Assembly (NCBI GenBank): GCA_003248805.1
Contig: QFQY01000023.1
Location: 1 to 62,710, forward strand
Length of the DNA: 62,710 nt
Origin: Chelatococcus sp.
GTDB taxonomy: Bacteria > Pseudomonadota > Alphaproteobacteria > Rhizobiales > Beijerinckiaceae
Direction of reading: 5' to 3'
Positions within the stretch are counted from its first letter, which is position 1. Each line of letters starts with the position of its first letter. Position numbers and translations under genes: made by a program. The notes beneath the pieces were generated by a model that had not been told where the DNA came from, ran no database searches, and saw only the letters and a list, made by a program, of their open reading frames with translations. Shown piece by piece: positions 42,095 to 50,139 of the stretch.

Positions 42095-43699
42095 CTACGC
42101 GCCGCGAATGGCGGCGAAAGCCTCCGGCGTGTCGATGTCGAGCGCGATGGCCGGATCGTCGAGCGGGACCTCGACCACCGCCTCGCCCGCCGCATCGAGC
42201 AGACGCCGCGCGCCCTGATCGCCCGAGATGCGCTCCACGGCGTCGAACAACGCGCGCGACAGGAGCACGGGATTGCCTCTTTGGCCCAGCAGCGTCGGGA
42301 CGATCGCCTGCGCCTCCGGCCGCTCGGCGAAGACCTCCGCGAGCCTGTCGATCACGGCAGGCGTGACGTTCGGCATGTCGCCGAGGGCAACGACGACGCC
42401 CTCCGCCTCCTCCGGCAGGGCCGCGAGCCCGGCCTTGACCGAACTCGCCAACCCCGAGGCGAAATCCGGGTTCTCGACGAAGCGGACGTCGAGCCCCGCC
42501 AGCGCCGCCCTCACCTCGCGACCCTGATGGCCGGTAACGACGAGGACCGGGGCGGCGCGGGAGGCGAGCTGCGCCTCCACGGCGTGACGGACCAGCGGCT
42601 TGCCCCGCACCGGCAGCAGCAGCTTGTTGTCCTCGCCCATGCGCGTCGAGCGCCCGGCGGCGAGCACGAGGCCGGCCACGGCCGCGCTCGCGGCCCGGCC
42701 CGGCGCGCGCGGCTGCGGCCGGGAGACGATCTCCATCAGGAGCCCGCCGACGCCCATCGCCTGGATGTCGGCGCGCCTGACCGGAACGCCGGCGAGGCAG
42801 CGCTGCAGCACCCAGTCGAAGCCGTTCTCCTTCGGCGAGCGGGCGCAGCCCGGCGCACCGAGGACCGGCTTGCCGGCGATCTCGCCCACCAGCAGCAGAT
42901 TGCCCGGATCGACCGGCATGCCGAGATGCTCGATGCGCCCGCCCGCATCGAGCAGGGCCTGCGGGACCACGTCGCGCCGATCGGAAATCGCCGAGGCGCC
43001 GAAGACGACGACGATCTCGGCGGAGCCGGCCGCGAGCGCCGCGATCTCCGCGGCGACGGGCGCAGCCTCGTGAGGCACGCGCCTGTCGGCCGAGACATGG
43101 GCTCCGGCCGGCGCCAGCCGTTCCTCCATCACCTTCAGCGTCTTGGCGACGACCGAAGGCTTGAGCCCGGGCAGCAGGGTCGAGATCACGCCGACCTTCC
43201 GCAGCCGGTAGCCCGCCACCGAGACGGGCGCCTTGCCCCGCAATGTCGCGATCGCGGCCTCGACCTGCGCCGCCGGCAGTCCGTAGGGGATGATCTTGAT
43301 CGTCGCGACCATCTCCCCGGCGACCACCGCCTTCATCGCCGGCAGGGTCGCGGCGGTGATCGCCTCGTCGACGGCGTTGAGGGCGTCGATCGCGGCACTG
43401 TCGAGCGTCAGGACGCCCGCGGCCTCGGCGAACAGATTGACGCGCCCGGTGAAGGCGGCCTCCGCCACGACGCCCGCCCCGGTTATCGCCGCCGCCAGCC
43501 GCGTCGCGGCCGTGTTCTCGTCGATGTCGCCGGGCTCGAACCGCACGGCGACGACCTCGGTCACCCCCGCCTCCGCGAGCGCCCGCGCGATCTCGGCAGT
43601 GATCGGCGCGCCCTTGCGCAGGATCGTGCCACCGCCCCGAACGCTATGGGCGGCGATGCAGCCAACGGCCTCGTCGATGGCGATGGGTCCGAACCGCAT
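42095..43699 (-). CDS. Molybdopterin-binding and MocA-type cytidylyltransferase fusion
   Basis: A 534-residue two-domain protein. The N-terminal half (about 1-340) is a MoeA/MogA-like molybdopterin-binding domain (VGVISTLLPGLKPSVVAKTL, AEIVVVFGASAISDRRDVVP). The C-terminal half (about 345-534) is a nucleotidyltransferase with VAGLVLAAGRSTRMGEDNKLL and LGDMPNVTPAVIDRL. MocA makes molybdopterin cytosine dinucleotide, the cofactor of the xanthine dehydrogenase/CO dehydrogenase family, and so fits the cox genes nearby. Last gene of the leftward group, 9 bases after the XdhC C-domain gene. Confidence 0.92.
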   Translation of the reverse strand: MRFGPIAIDEAVGCIAAHSVRGGGTILRKGAPITAEIARALAEAGVTEVVAVRFEPGDIDENTAATRLAAAITGAGVVAEAAFTGRVNLFAEAAGVLTLDSAAIDALNAVDEAITAATLPAMKAVVAGEMVATIKIIPYGLPAAQVEAAIATLRGKAPVSVAGYRLRKVGVISTLLPGLKPSVVAKTLKVMEERLAPAGAHVSADRRVPHEAAPVAAEIAALAAGSAEIVVVFGASAISDRRDVVPQALLDAGGRIEHLGMPVDPGNLLLVGEIAGKPVLGAPGCARSPKENGFDWVLQRCLAGVPVRRADIQAMGVGGLLMEIVSRPQPRAPGRAASAAVAGLVLAAGRSTRMGEDNKLLLPVRGKPLVRHAVEAQLASRAAPVLVVTGHQGREVRAALAGLDVRFVENPDFASGLASSVKAGLAALPEEAEGVVVALGDMPNVTPAVIDRLAEVFAERPEAQAIVPTLLGQRGNPVLLSRALFDAVERISGDQGARRLLDAAGEAVVEVPLDDPAIALDIDTPEAFAAIRGA

Positions 43700-43708
43700 C
43701 GGCGTCCG

Positions 43709-44401
43709 TCAGGCCGGCGGCCGGCGCGGGCCGCGCAGCGCCTGCACGATCTCGCCCAGGATCGACAGCGCGATCTCGGCCGGAGAGACGGCCCCGATAT
43801 CCAGCCCCACCGGGGCATGGATGCGTCGCGCGGCGTCCTCGCCGAAGCCGGCCTCGGCCAGCCGTTCCAGCCGCCGGCCATGCGTCTTCCGGCTGCCGAG
43901 CGCCCCGACATAGAAGCAGTCGGAGCGCAGCGCGGCGAAGAGCCCCGGATCGTCGATCTTGGGATCATGCGTCAGCGCGACGAAGGCGGTGTAGGAATCC
44001 AGGCCGATGCGGGCGATGGCCTCGTCCGGCCATTCCGCCAGCAGCGTCACCTCCGGAAAGCGCTCGGGCGTCGCGAAGGCGGTGCGCGGGTCGACGATGA
44101 CGATGTCGAGGTCGAGCAGCTTCGCCATCGGCGCCATGGCCTGCGAGATATGCACCGCGCCGGTGACGACGATGCGCGGATGCGGCGCCTGCACGGTCAG
44201 GAAATAGGGTTTGCCCTCGACCTCGACCATGCCGCTGCGCCCCATGCGCAACTGCCTGTCGAGAACGGCCGCGAGCGGGTCCGACGCGATCTCGCCTTGC
44301 CGGACGAGACGCTGGCCGCCGCTGCCCATCTCGGTGACGAGCACCGTCGCGCGCCGGGCGCGCCGCTCCGCGTTGAGCGCGGCGAGAACGGAAAGCTCCA
44401 T
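43709..44401 (-). CDS. XdhC C-terminal-domain protein
   Basis: A 230-residue protein holding the Rossmann-type XdhC C-domain: PRIVVTGAVHISQAMAPM, LLDLDIVIVDPRTAFATPER, CFYVGALGSRKTHGRRLERL and HAPVGLDIGAVSPAEIALSI. XdhC inserts or sulfurates the molybdenum cofactor of xanthine dehydrogenase-like enzymes. The N-terminal CoxI-type domain is encoded separately at 45035-45370, with a LysE gene in between. It is 4 bases from the LysE gene stop. Confidence 0.92.
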   Translation of the reverse strand: MELSVLAALNAERRARRATVLVTEMGSGGQRLVRQGEIASDPLAAVLDRQLRMGRSGMVEVEGKPYFLTVQAPHPRIVVTGAVHISQAMAPMAKLLDLDIVIVDPRTAFATPERFPEVTLLAEWPDEAIARIGLDSYTAFVALTHDPKIDDPGLFAALRSDCFYVGALGSRKTHGRRLERLAEAGFGEDAARRIHAPVGLDIGAVSPAEIALSILGEIVQALRGPRRPPA

Positions 44402-44405
44402 CGTC

Positions 44406-45035
44406 TCAACCCTTGTCGGTGGCGAGCTTGACGCCGAGCCCGATCATCATCGAGCCGCCGAGCCAGCGCCCGAGCGCGAAGCCGCCGCGCGTGCCCTTCA
44501 TCAGCCTGATCACGGTCGAGGCGCCGAGCACCGTCACGAGATCGGCCGAGGAGAAGGCGAAATTGACGACCGTGCCGAGGATCAGGAACTGCGCCCAGAC
44601 CGGCAGGGACGCCGCCGGATCGACGAATTGCGGCAGGAGGGCGATGAAGAACAGCGCCACCTTCGGGTTCAGGATCTCGACGACGAAGGAATCGACCAGC
44701 GCCCGCTTCACCGTCTTCGGCGGCGCGGCGGCCACGTCGACCCCGCCCATGCGCGAGCGGATCATGCCGATGCCCAGCCAGACGAGATAGACCGCACCCG
44801 CGATCTTCACCGCCATGTAGAGCTCGGGCACATGCTTGAACACGGCCGAGAGCCCGAAGGCCGCCGCCACGACATGCACATAGCAGCCGAGATGGATGCC
44901 GAGCATCGCCATGAAGCCGGCCCGCTTGCCATGCGCGATGGTCTGCGCCGCCGTGTAGAGCAGCGCCGGCCCGGGAAAATAGGCGACGAGGATGGTGAGC
45001 GTCGCGAAGGCGACGAGGGTTTCCCAGGAGGCCAT
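44406..45035 (-). CDS. LysE-family exporter
   Basis: A 209-residue inner-membrane protein, about six helices: MASWETLVAFATLTILVAYF, PGPALLYTAAQTIAHGKRAG, FVVEILNPKVALFFIALLPQ. The family exports amino acids such as lysine, threonine or homoserine. Start ATG 45035 overlaps the stop of the XdhC N-domain gene as TGATG, so it is translated with the xdhC genes. An unusual passenger between two xdhC halves. Confidence 0.92.
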   Translation of the reverse strand: MASWETLVAFATLTILVAYFPGPALLYTAAQTIAHGKRAGFMAMLGIHLGCYVHVVAAAFGLSAVFKHVPELYMAVKIAGAVYLVWLGIGMIRSRMGGVDVAAAPPKTVKRALVDSFVVEILNPKVALFFIALLPQFVDPAASLPVWAQFLILGTVVNFAFSSADLVTVLGASTVIRLMKGTRGGFALGRWLGGSMMIGLGVKLATDKG

Positions 45036-45370
45036 CAGGCGGCTCCCGCCGTCACGGGCTCGACATGGACGCGGATGCGCCCGCCGCAGGACAGGCCGAC
45101 CTGCCAGGCGGTCTCGTCCGCGACGCCGAATTCGAGCGTGCGGGGCTTTCCATCCGCGATCACCTCGGCGGCCTCGGCCACCACCGCGCCTTCCACGCAA
45201 CCGCCCGAGACGGAGCCGAGGAAGTTGCCCTCGGCGTCGATGACGAGATGCGAGCCGACCGGGCGCGGCGCCGAGCCCCAGGTCTCGATCACCGTGGCGA
45301 GCGCCACCCCGCGCCCGGCCCGGGCCCAGCTTTCCGCCTCGGCGAGGATGTCCGTGTCCGTGCTGATCAT
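45035..45370 (-). CDS. XdhC N-terminal (CoxI-type) domain protein
   Basis: About 111 residues: ALATVIETWGSAPRPVGSHL, VIDAEGNFLGSVSGGCVEGA and GVADETAWQVGLSCGGRIRV. The Cys in SGGCVEG and SCGG are the typical conserved ones of the XdhC/CoxI N-domain. Start chosen at ATG 45370 (MISTDTDILAEAES); a longer frame to 45430 exists. The C-terminal XdhC domain is in a separate gene downstream. Role: molybdenum-cofactor maturation for the cox enzyme. Confidence 0.9.
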   Translation of the reverse strand: MISTDTDILAEAESWARAGRGVALATVIETWGSAPRPVGSHLVIDAEGNFLGSVSGGCVEGAVVAEAAEVIADGKPRTLEFGVADETAWQVGLSCGGRIRVHVEPVTAGAA

Positions 45371-45567
45371 GACCGTCGATCCTTGTTCGATGTCCGCCGG
45401 CCACGCGGCGGATACCGTCCCCGGCATCATACGCCGAAGACGCCGGCTGGAATGCGCCTAATTAAGCACAGCCGTGGCAGCTTTCGAACATGGCGCTGAG
45501 GACGCTGGCCCCCGTCACCTCGACCGCCGGGCGCGCTCGCGCTATCGAACGCGCGGGGGCGGGACAT

Positions 45568-46224
45568 ATGGACGGCATCGTTCTTCTGCACGGAATCGCG
45601 CGGCGGTCCGGCTCGCTCGGCGCGCTGGAAAGCGCGCTGAAGGGCGATGGCTATGCCACGCTCAATCTCGACTATCCCGCCCGCCGCAGTCGCATCGAGG
45701 ACATCGTGTCCTTTGCACATGGCCCGATCGCGCGCTTCGGCGCCGCATGCGACGGCCAGTTGCATTTCGTGACCCACTCCATGGGCGGGCTCGTCGCCCG
45801 TGCCTGCATCGCGCGTCACCGCCCGGAGCGGCTCGGCCGTGTGGTCATGCTGGCGCCGCCGAACGAGGGCAGCGAAATCGCCGATCTGCTGCACGACAAC
45901 CCGCTCTATCGCGCCTTCTTCGGCCCCGCCGGCGCGGAGCTCGGCACGCAGAGGCCAGACTCGCTGTGCCGGATCCTGGGGGAGATCGACTACCCGCTCG
46001 GCATCATCGCCGGCGACCGCTCGCTCTACCCCCTCTCCTCCCTGCTCCTGCCCGGCGCGGACGACGGCCGGGTCTCGGTCGAGCGCACCCGCGTCGCCGG
46101 GATGAGCGACCACATCACCATCCACGCCACCCACCCGCTCATCATGCGCCATCGCGAGGCGATCGAGCAGACGCGCCATTTCCTGAAGCATGGCCGCTTT
46201 CGGCGGGCCGACGCGACGCCTTAA
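45568..46224 (+). CDS. Alpha/beta hydrolase (lipase-like)
   Basis: About 218 residues: GIVLLHGIARRSGSLGALE (oxyanion region), FVTHSMGGLVARACIARH (nucleophile Ser), VVMLAPPNEGSEIADLL and DHITIHATHPLIMRH (candidate His). It resembles triacylglycerol lipase-like or PGAP1-like hydrolases; the substrate is unknown. Start chosen at ATG 45568 with GGGGGCGGG upstream. It is on the plus strand between minus-strand XdhC and CoxE genes, so is probably not part of that group. Confidence 0.87.
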   Translation: MDGIVLLHGIARRSGSLGALESALKGDGYATLNLDYPARRSRIEDIVSFAHGPIARFGAACDGQLHFVTHSMGGLVARACIARHRPERLGRVVMLAPPNEGSEIADLLHDNPLYRAFFGPAGAELGTQRPDSLCRILGEIDYPLGIIAGDRSLYPLSSLLLPGADDGRVSVERTRVAGMSDHITIHATHPLIMRHREAIEQTRHFLKHGRFRRADATP

Positions 46225-46241
46225 AATATCGGGCCGATGCC

Positions 46242-47441
46242 CTAACCCGCCCGCTTCAGCCAGAGCCGGGGATCGCCGCCCTGCTCAGCCTCCGGCGACA
46301 GCGCCGCGCAGAGATCGGCCATGGCGGCGAGGTTGTGGATCGGCCTGAAGGAATCGACATGGGGCAGCATCGCCCGGATGCCGGAGGCGCGCGCCTGGAA
46401 GGCGTCGTAGCGCAGCAGCGGATTGAGCCAGATCAGCCTGCGGCAGGAGCGCTGCAGCCGGTCCATCTCGAAACCGAGGCTGTCGTCGAGATGACGCTCC
46501 AGCCCGTCGGTAAACAGCAGCACCACCGCCCCGCCCGCCAGCACGCGCCGGGACCAGACCCGGTTGAAGGCGTGCAGCGCCGTCGAGATGCGCGTGCCGC
46601 CTTCCCAGTCGGGCGCGGCCTTGCCCGCCAGCGCCAGCGCCTCGTCGGGGTCGCGCGCCCGCAGCGAGCGGGTGACATTGGTCAGCCGCGTGCCGAAGAC
46701 GAAGGAATGCACGCGCCTGCGCCGCTCGGTCAGGCTGTGCAGGAAATGCAGGAAGATGCGCGAATACTCCGCCATCGACCCGGAGATGTCGACCAGCGCG
46801 ACGATGGGCGGATGCAGCTCGCGACGCTCCCGGAAGGCGAGGTCGATCGAGGCGCCCCCGCCCCGGAGCGAATTCCGGAAGGTCCGGCGCGGGTCGATCC
46901 TGCTGCCGCGGTGCGCCGGCTGGAAACGCCGCGTCGCGACCCGGTCGTCGGGGAGCCGAAGCTCGGCGACCAGACGCTTGGCGCGGGCGATCTCGGCCGC
47001 GCTCATCTGCGCGAAATCCCGCGATCTCAGCATCTCGCGGTCGGACATGGTCAGGCGCGCCGAGAGCTCGGTGAGCTCAGTCGGCGGCGTCTCCTCCCGC
47101 GCCGGCGGCGCGAAGGCCTCGGCCACGCGCAGCGCCCCCGCCTCGGCCTTCTCCGGCTTGCTGTCGCCGCCGGGCGAGGCGGGCGACATCTGCGCCATGA
47201 TCTTCTCGATCAGGTTGCGCCGCCGCCAGAACAACCGAAAGGCCTGGTCGTAGACCGGGGTATCCTCGTGCTTCTTCACGAAGATGGCGTGCAGCGTCCA
47301 GTAGACGTCCTCGCGCCCGCCGAGAGCGCCATCGGCCAGCGCCTCGACCGCCTCGACGACGGCGCCGGGCCCGACCGGGATTCCCGCGATGCGCAAGGCC
47401 CGCGCGAAATGCGCGACGTTCTCGGCGAGCTTGCCGGTCAC
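46242..47441 (-). CDS. coxE: CoxE-like von Willebrand factor A protein
   Basis: A 399-residue VWA protein. The metal-ion site is DISGSMAEYSR, with GGTRISTALHAF and LLFTDGLERHLDDSL. In CO dehydrogenase clusters CoxD (MoxR-type AAA+) and CoxE together install the sulfur-copper part of the active site or mature the enzyme. Start GTG 47441. It lies downstream of the NTF2-like gene across a 148-base gap that contains a family B repeat. Confidence 0.92.
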   Translation of the reverse strand: MTGKLAENVAHFARALRIAGIPVGPGAVVEAVEALADGALGGREDVYWTLHAIFVKKHEDTPVYDQAFRLFWRRRNLIEKIMAQMSPASPGGDSKPEKAEAGALRVAEAFAPPAREETPPTELTELSARLTMSDREMLRSRDFAQMSAAEIARAKRLVAELRLPDDRVATRRFQPAHRGSRIDPRRTFRNSLRGGGASIDLAFRERRELHPPIVALVDISGSMAEYSRIFLHFLHSLTERRRRVHSFVFGTRLTNVTRSLRARDPDEALALAGKAAPDWEGGTRISTALHAFNRVWSRRVLAGGAVVLLFTDGLERHLDDSLGFEMDRLQRSCRRLIWLNPLLRYDAFQARASGIRAMLPHVDSFRPIHNLAAMADLCAALSPEAEQGGDPRLWLKRAG

Positions 47442-47460
47442 GGCTCGACCATAGCAATGC

Positions 47461-47582
47461 TCCAGCCCTCATCCTGAGGAGCGCCGCAGGCGCGTCTCGA
47501 AGGATGCTCCAGCGGTCTCCGGAGCCTTCTGGAGCATCCTTCGAGACGCCGCTGTTCGCGGCTCTTCAGGATGAGGGCTGGA
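47461..47582. repeat. Repeat family B, copy 1
   Basis: A 122-base imperfect inverted repeat: TCCAGCCCTCATCCTGAGGA at one end and TCAGGATGAGGGCTGGA at the other, with CGTCTCGAAGGATGCTCCAG facing TGGAGCATCCTTCGAGACG. A relative lies at 59832-59946. It separates coxE from the NTF2-like gene and could fold into a long hairpin in the transcript. Confidence 0.85.
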
Positions 47583-47589
47583 GCAGTCG

Positions 47590-47967
47590 TCACCCCCGCG
47601 TCTCCGTCATGAAGACCTTCTGCACGATCTGCCAGCGGCTCTCGACCTTGAGGAAGGAGAGCAGGTCGGTGAAGTAGCGCGGCGGCATCTGGCACTTGAC
47701 CTTGACCAGCGCCAGCGTCGGCCCGACGAGGTCGATGGTCAGGATATGGTCCTCGCGGGCCAATCCTGCGGCTTTCGGAGAGGGCCGGCCGCGCACGGCC
47801 TCCAGCCACTGGTCGCGCGGCACGATCTGGATCGCGCCGTCCTCATTCACCGTGGTCAGCTCGCTCGTCGGATGGAAGGCATGGGCCAGCTTGTCCACAT
47901 CGCCTTCATAGAGCCCGTCCAGATAGGTCCGCGTGACCGCCTCGATCACCTTGATGTCGTTGTTCAT
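47590..47967 (-). CDS. NTF2-like (SnoaL/lumazine-binding-like) protein
   Basis: About 125 residues: YLDGLYEGDVDKLAHAFHPT, QWLEAVRGRPSPKAAGL, VGPTLALVKVKCQMPPRYFT and RWQIVQKVFMTETRG. This is the cone-shaped NTF2 fold used by many small enzymes and binding proteins. Start ATG 47967 (MNNDIKVIEAVTR). It sits between coxD and coxE, which is not part of the standard cox set; the function is unknown. Confidence 0.87.
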   Translation of the reverse strand: MNNDIKVIEAVTRTYLDGLYEGDVDKLAHAFHPTSELTTVNEDGAIQIVPRDQWLEAVRGRPSPKAAGLAREDHILTIDLVGPTLALVKVKCQMPPRYFTDLLSFLKVESRWQIVQKVFMTETRG

Positions 47968-48030
47968 CGTTCCGGTTCCTTCGGCGCCATCGCCGCTGCC
48001 CAAACAGTCCGTCCGACGGTGACGATACGC

Positions 48031-48945
48031 TCAGGGCTTCGCCTCCGCCTTGATCTGCTCCAGGAGCTCCTTCGCCTTCGAGCCCTGCATCGCGAGAATG
48101 TCGTCCTGGTATTTCAGGAGCGCGCCGAGCGTGTCGGAGACGATGGCGGGATCGAGCGCGACCGCGTCGAGTTCGACCAGGGCGCTCGCCCAGTCCAGCG
48201 TCTCGGCGACGCCCGGCGCCTTGAACAGCTCCTCCTTGCGGATCGCCTGCACGAAGGCCACGACCTGCCGCGCCAGCTTCTCCGGCGCGGCCGGCGCGCG
48301 CGCCTTCAGGATGGCGAGTTCGCGCCTGGCGTCCGGATAGCCGACCCAGTGATAGAGGCAGCGGCGCTTCAGCGCGTCGTGGATCTCGCGCGTGCGGTTC
48401 GAGGTCAGGATCACGATCGGCGGCTCGGCCGCCTTCACCGTGCCGAGCTCGGGGATCGTCACCTGCGAATCCGCGAGCACCTCGAGCAGGAAGGCCTCGA
48501 AAGCCTCGTCCGTGCGGTCGAGCTCGTCGATCAGCAGCACCGGCGCCCCACCCTCCTGCGGCTCCAGCGCCTGCAGCAGCGGACGCTTGACCAGATAGCG
48601 CTCCGAAAAGACGTCGCCCTCCAGCCGCTCGCGATCGCCCGCGATGCCCCCGGCCTCGGCGAGGCGGATCGCCATCATCTGCCCGGCATAGTTCCATTCG
48701 TAGACGGCCGAGGCGAGATCGAGCCCCTCATAGCATTGCAGGCGGATCAGCTTCCGTCCGAGCGCGGCCGACAGCACCTTGGCGATCTCGGTCTTGCCGG
48801 TCCCCGCCTCGCCCTCGAGCAGCAGCGGCCGCTTCATGCGCAGCGCCAGGAACAGCACCGTCGCCAGCGCGCGGTCCGCCACATAGCCCTGCCCCTGCAG
48901 GAGCGAGAGAGTGGCGTCGATGGAAGCAGGAAGATGTGAGGGCAT
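48031..48945 (-). CDS. coxD: CoxD-like MoxR-family AAA+ ATPase
   Basis: About 304 residues: Walker A LLLEGEAGTGKTEIAKVL, Walker B APVLLIDELDRTDEAFEAFL, sensor ILTSNRTREIHDALKRRC. CoxD is a chaperone for maturing the molybdenum active site, working with CoxE. Start chosen at ATG 48945 (MPSHLPASID); the longer frame to 48981 reads into a dispersed repeat. It is separated from coxM by 264 bases of repeat DNA. Confidence 0.93.
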   Translation of the reverse strand: MPSHLPASIDATLSLLQGQGYVADRALATVLFLALRMKRPLLLEGEAGTGKTEIAKVLSAALGRKLIRLQCYEGLDLASAVYEWNYAGQMMAIRLAEAGGIAGDRERLEGDVFSERYLVKRPLLQALEPQEGGAPVLLIDELDRTDEAFEAFLLEVLADSQVTIPELGTVKAAEPPIVILTSNRTREIHDALKRRCLYHWVGYPDARRELAILKARAPAAPEKLARQVVAFVQAIRKEELFKAPGVAETLDWASALVELDAVALDPAIVSDTLGALLKYQDDILAMQGSKAKELLEQIKAEAKP

Positions 48946-48954
48946 GACAGCTCG

Positions 48955-48983
48955 CGTCATGCTCGGGCTTGACCCGGGCATCT
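48955..48983. repeat. Repeat family C, copy 3
   Basis: CGTCATGCTCGGGCTTGACC followed by CGGGCATCTC, close to the half-element at 50039-50069. It lies just upstream of the chosen coxD start. Confidence 0.5.
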
Positions 48984-49056
48984 CTTGAGAATGAGCAATG
49001 AGCTAGGCTTGGAAGAGGGCAAAGGGTCAAGTCCCTGAGGCGGCGGCGAGTAAGCG

Positions 49057-49199
49057 CCCTTCTCCCTCTGCGGAAGAAGGTGCCGGCAGGCGGATGAGGG
49101 GTCTCGCGACGCAGATCGCAAGCTGCCCTCGATCTTCCAAACCTGCGCGACCCCTCATCCGGCCCTGCGGGCCACCTTCTCCCGCAAGGGGAGAAGGGA
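49057..49199. repeat. Repeat family A, copy 2
   Basis: A 143-base element with CCCTTCTCCCTCTGCGGAAG at the start and the inverted CTTCTCCCGCAAGGGGAGAA at the end. 49142-49186 is identical to 25096-25140 over 45 bases. Confidence 0.8.
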
Positions 49200-49209
49200 A
49201 GGCGCGTGC

Positions 49210-50013
49210 CTACTTCCCAACCGCCATCGCCACGGCCTGCTTCGCCATGACGCCGATCAGATGCGCGCGATACTCCGCATCCGCGTGAATGTCGGCGTTG
49301 ATGCCGTCGCTGGTATGCTGCAGGCCGTCGAGCGACTTCGGCGCGAAGCGCGCCGCCAGCGCGGCCTCGGCCTCGGCCCAGCGGAACACGCCGCCCTCGC
49401 CCGCGCCCGTCACCGCGACGCGGATATCCGGCCCGCGCTTGGCGACGAACACACCGACCATGGCGTAGCGCGAGGCCGGGTTGCGGAACTTGGCGTAGCC
49501 CGCCTTCGGCGTGACGGGGAACACGACCTTGATGACGATCTCGCCGTCCTCCAGCGCCGTCTCGTAGAGGCCGGTGAAGAACTCCTCGGCGGGCAGCTTG
49601 CGCTTGTTGGTCACGACCGTCGCGCCGAGTGCGAGCAGGGCCGCCGGATAATCGGCGGCCGGGTCGTTGTTCGCGACCGAGCCACCGATCGTGCCGCGAT
49701 GGCGCACCTGCGGATCGCCGATATGGGCGGCGAGGAAGGCGAGCGCGGGAATCGCCTCCTGCACCTCCGGCGAGGCCGCGACCTCGGCATGGGTTGTCAT
49801 CGCCCCGATGACGATGGTGCGCCCCTTGCGCGCGATGCCCTTGAGTTCGGCGCAGGCGCCGAGATCCACCAGCGCCGAGGGCGCCGCCAGCCGCTGCTTC
49901 ATCGTCGGCAGCAGGGTGTGCCCGCCGGCGAGCAGCTTCGCGTCCTCCTTCTTGGCGAGGAGCCCTGCCGCCTGACGCGCCGTGGCGGGACGATGATAGG
50001 TGAAGGCGTACAT
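49210..50013 (-). CDS. coxM: Molybdenum hydroxylase FAD subunit (CoxM type)
   Basis: A 267-residue FAD-binding subunit. The N-terminus MYAFTYHRPATARQAAGLLA is typical, and the flavin motifs AGGHTLLPTMKQRL and RGTIGGSVANNDPAADYPAA are complete. It passes electrons from the iron-sulfur subunit to the acceptor. It lies between the large-subunit gene and coxD, in the order S-L-M typical of form II enzymes. Confidence 0.95.
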   Translation of the reverse strand: MYAFTYHRPATARQAAGLLAKKEDAKLLAGGHTLLPTMKQRLAAPSALVDLGACAELKGIARKGRTIVIGAMTTHAEVAASPEVQEAIPALAFLAAHIGDPQVRHRGTIGGSVANNDPAADYPAALLALGATVVTNKRKLPAEEFFTGLYETALEDGEIVIKVVFPVTPKAGYAKFRNPASRYAMVGVFVAKRGPDIRVAVTGAGEGGVFRWAEAEAALAARFAPKSLDGLQHTSDGINADIHADAEYRAHLIGVMAKQAVAMAVGK

Positions 50014-50038
50014 GCTCGTTCTCCGCTCGCTCTTCCGG

Positions 50039-50131
50039 CGTCATGGTCGGGCCTGACCCGAGCATCTCGTCCCGGAAAGGGCTGCTGAGCCTCGCCGGAG
50101 AGAGACGGCCGGGTCAAGCCCGGCCATGACG
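50039..50131. repeat. Repeat family C, copy 4 (full length)
   Basis: A 93-base imperfect inverted repeat between coxL and coxM: CGTCATGGTCGGGCCTGACC at one end and GGGTCAAGCCCGGCCATGAC at the other. It may form a hairpin within the coxSLM transcript and could tune expression of coxM against coxL. Confidence 0.7.
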
Positions 50132-50139
50132 GGTTTCCA

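Larger units (their letters stand above)
48946..49209. other. Intergenic interval made mostly of repeats
   Basis: The 264 bases between coxM and coxD consist of a short family C copy (48955-48983) and family A copy 2 (49057-49199). No gene or promoter is seen. Confidence 0.55.
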
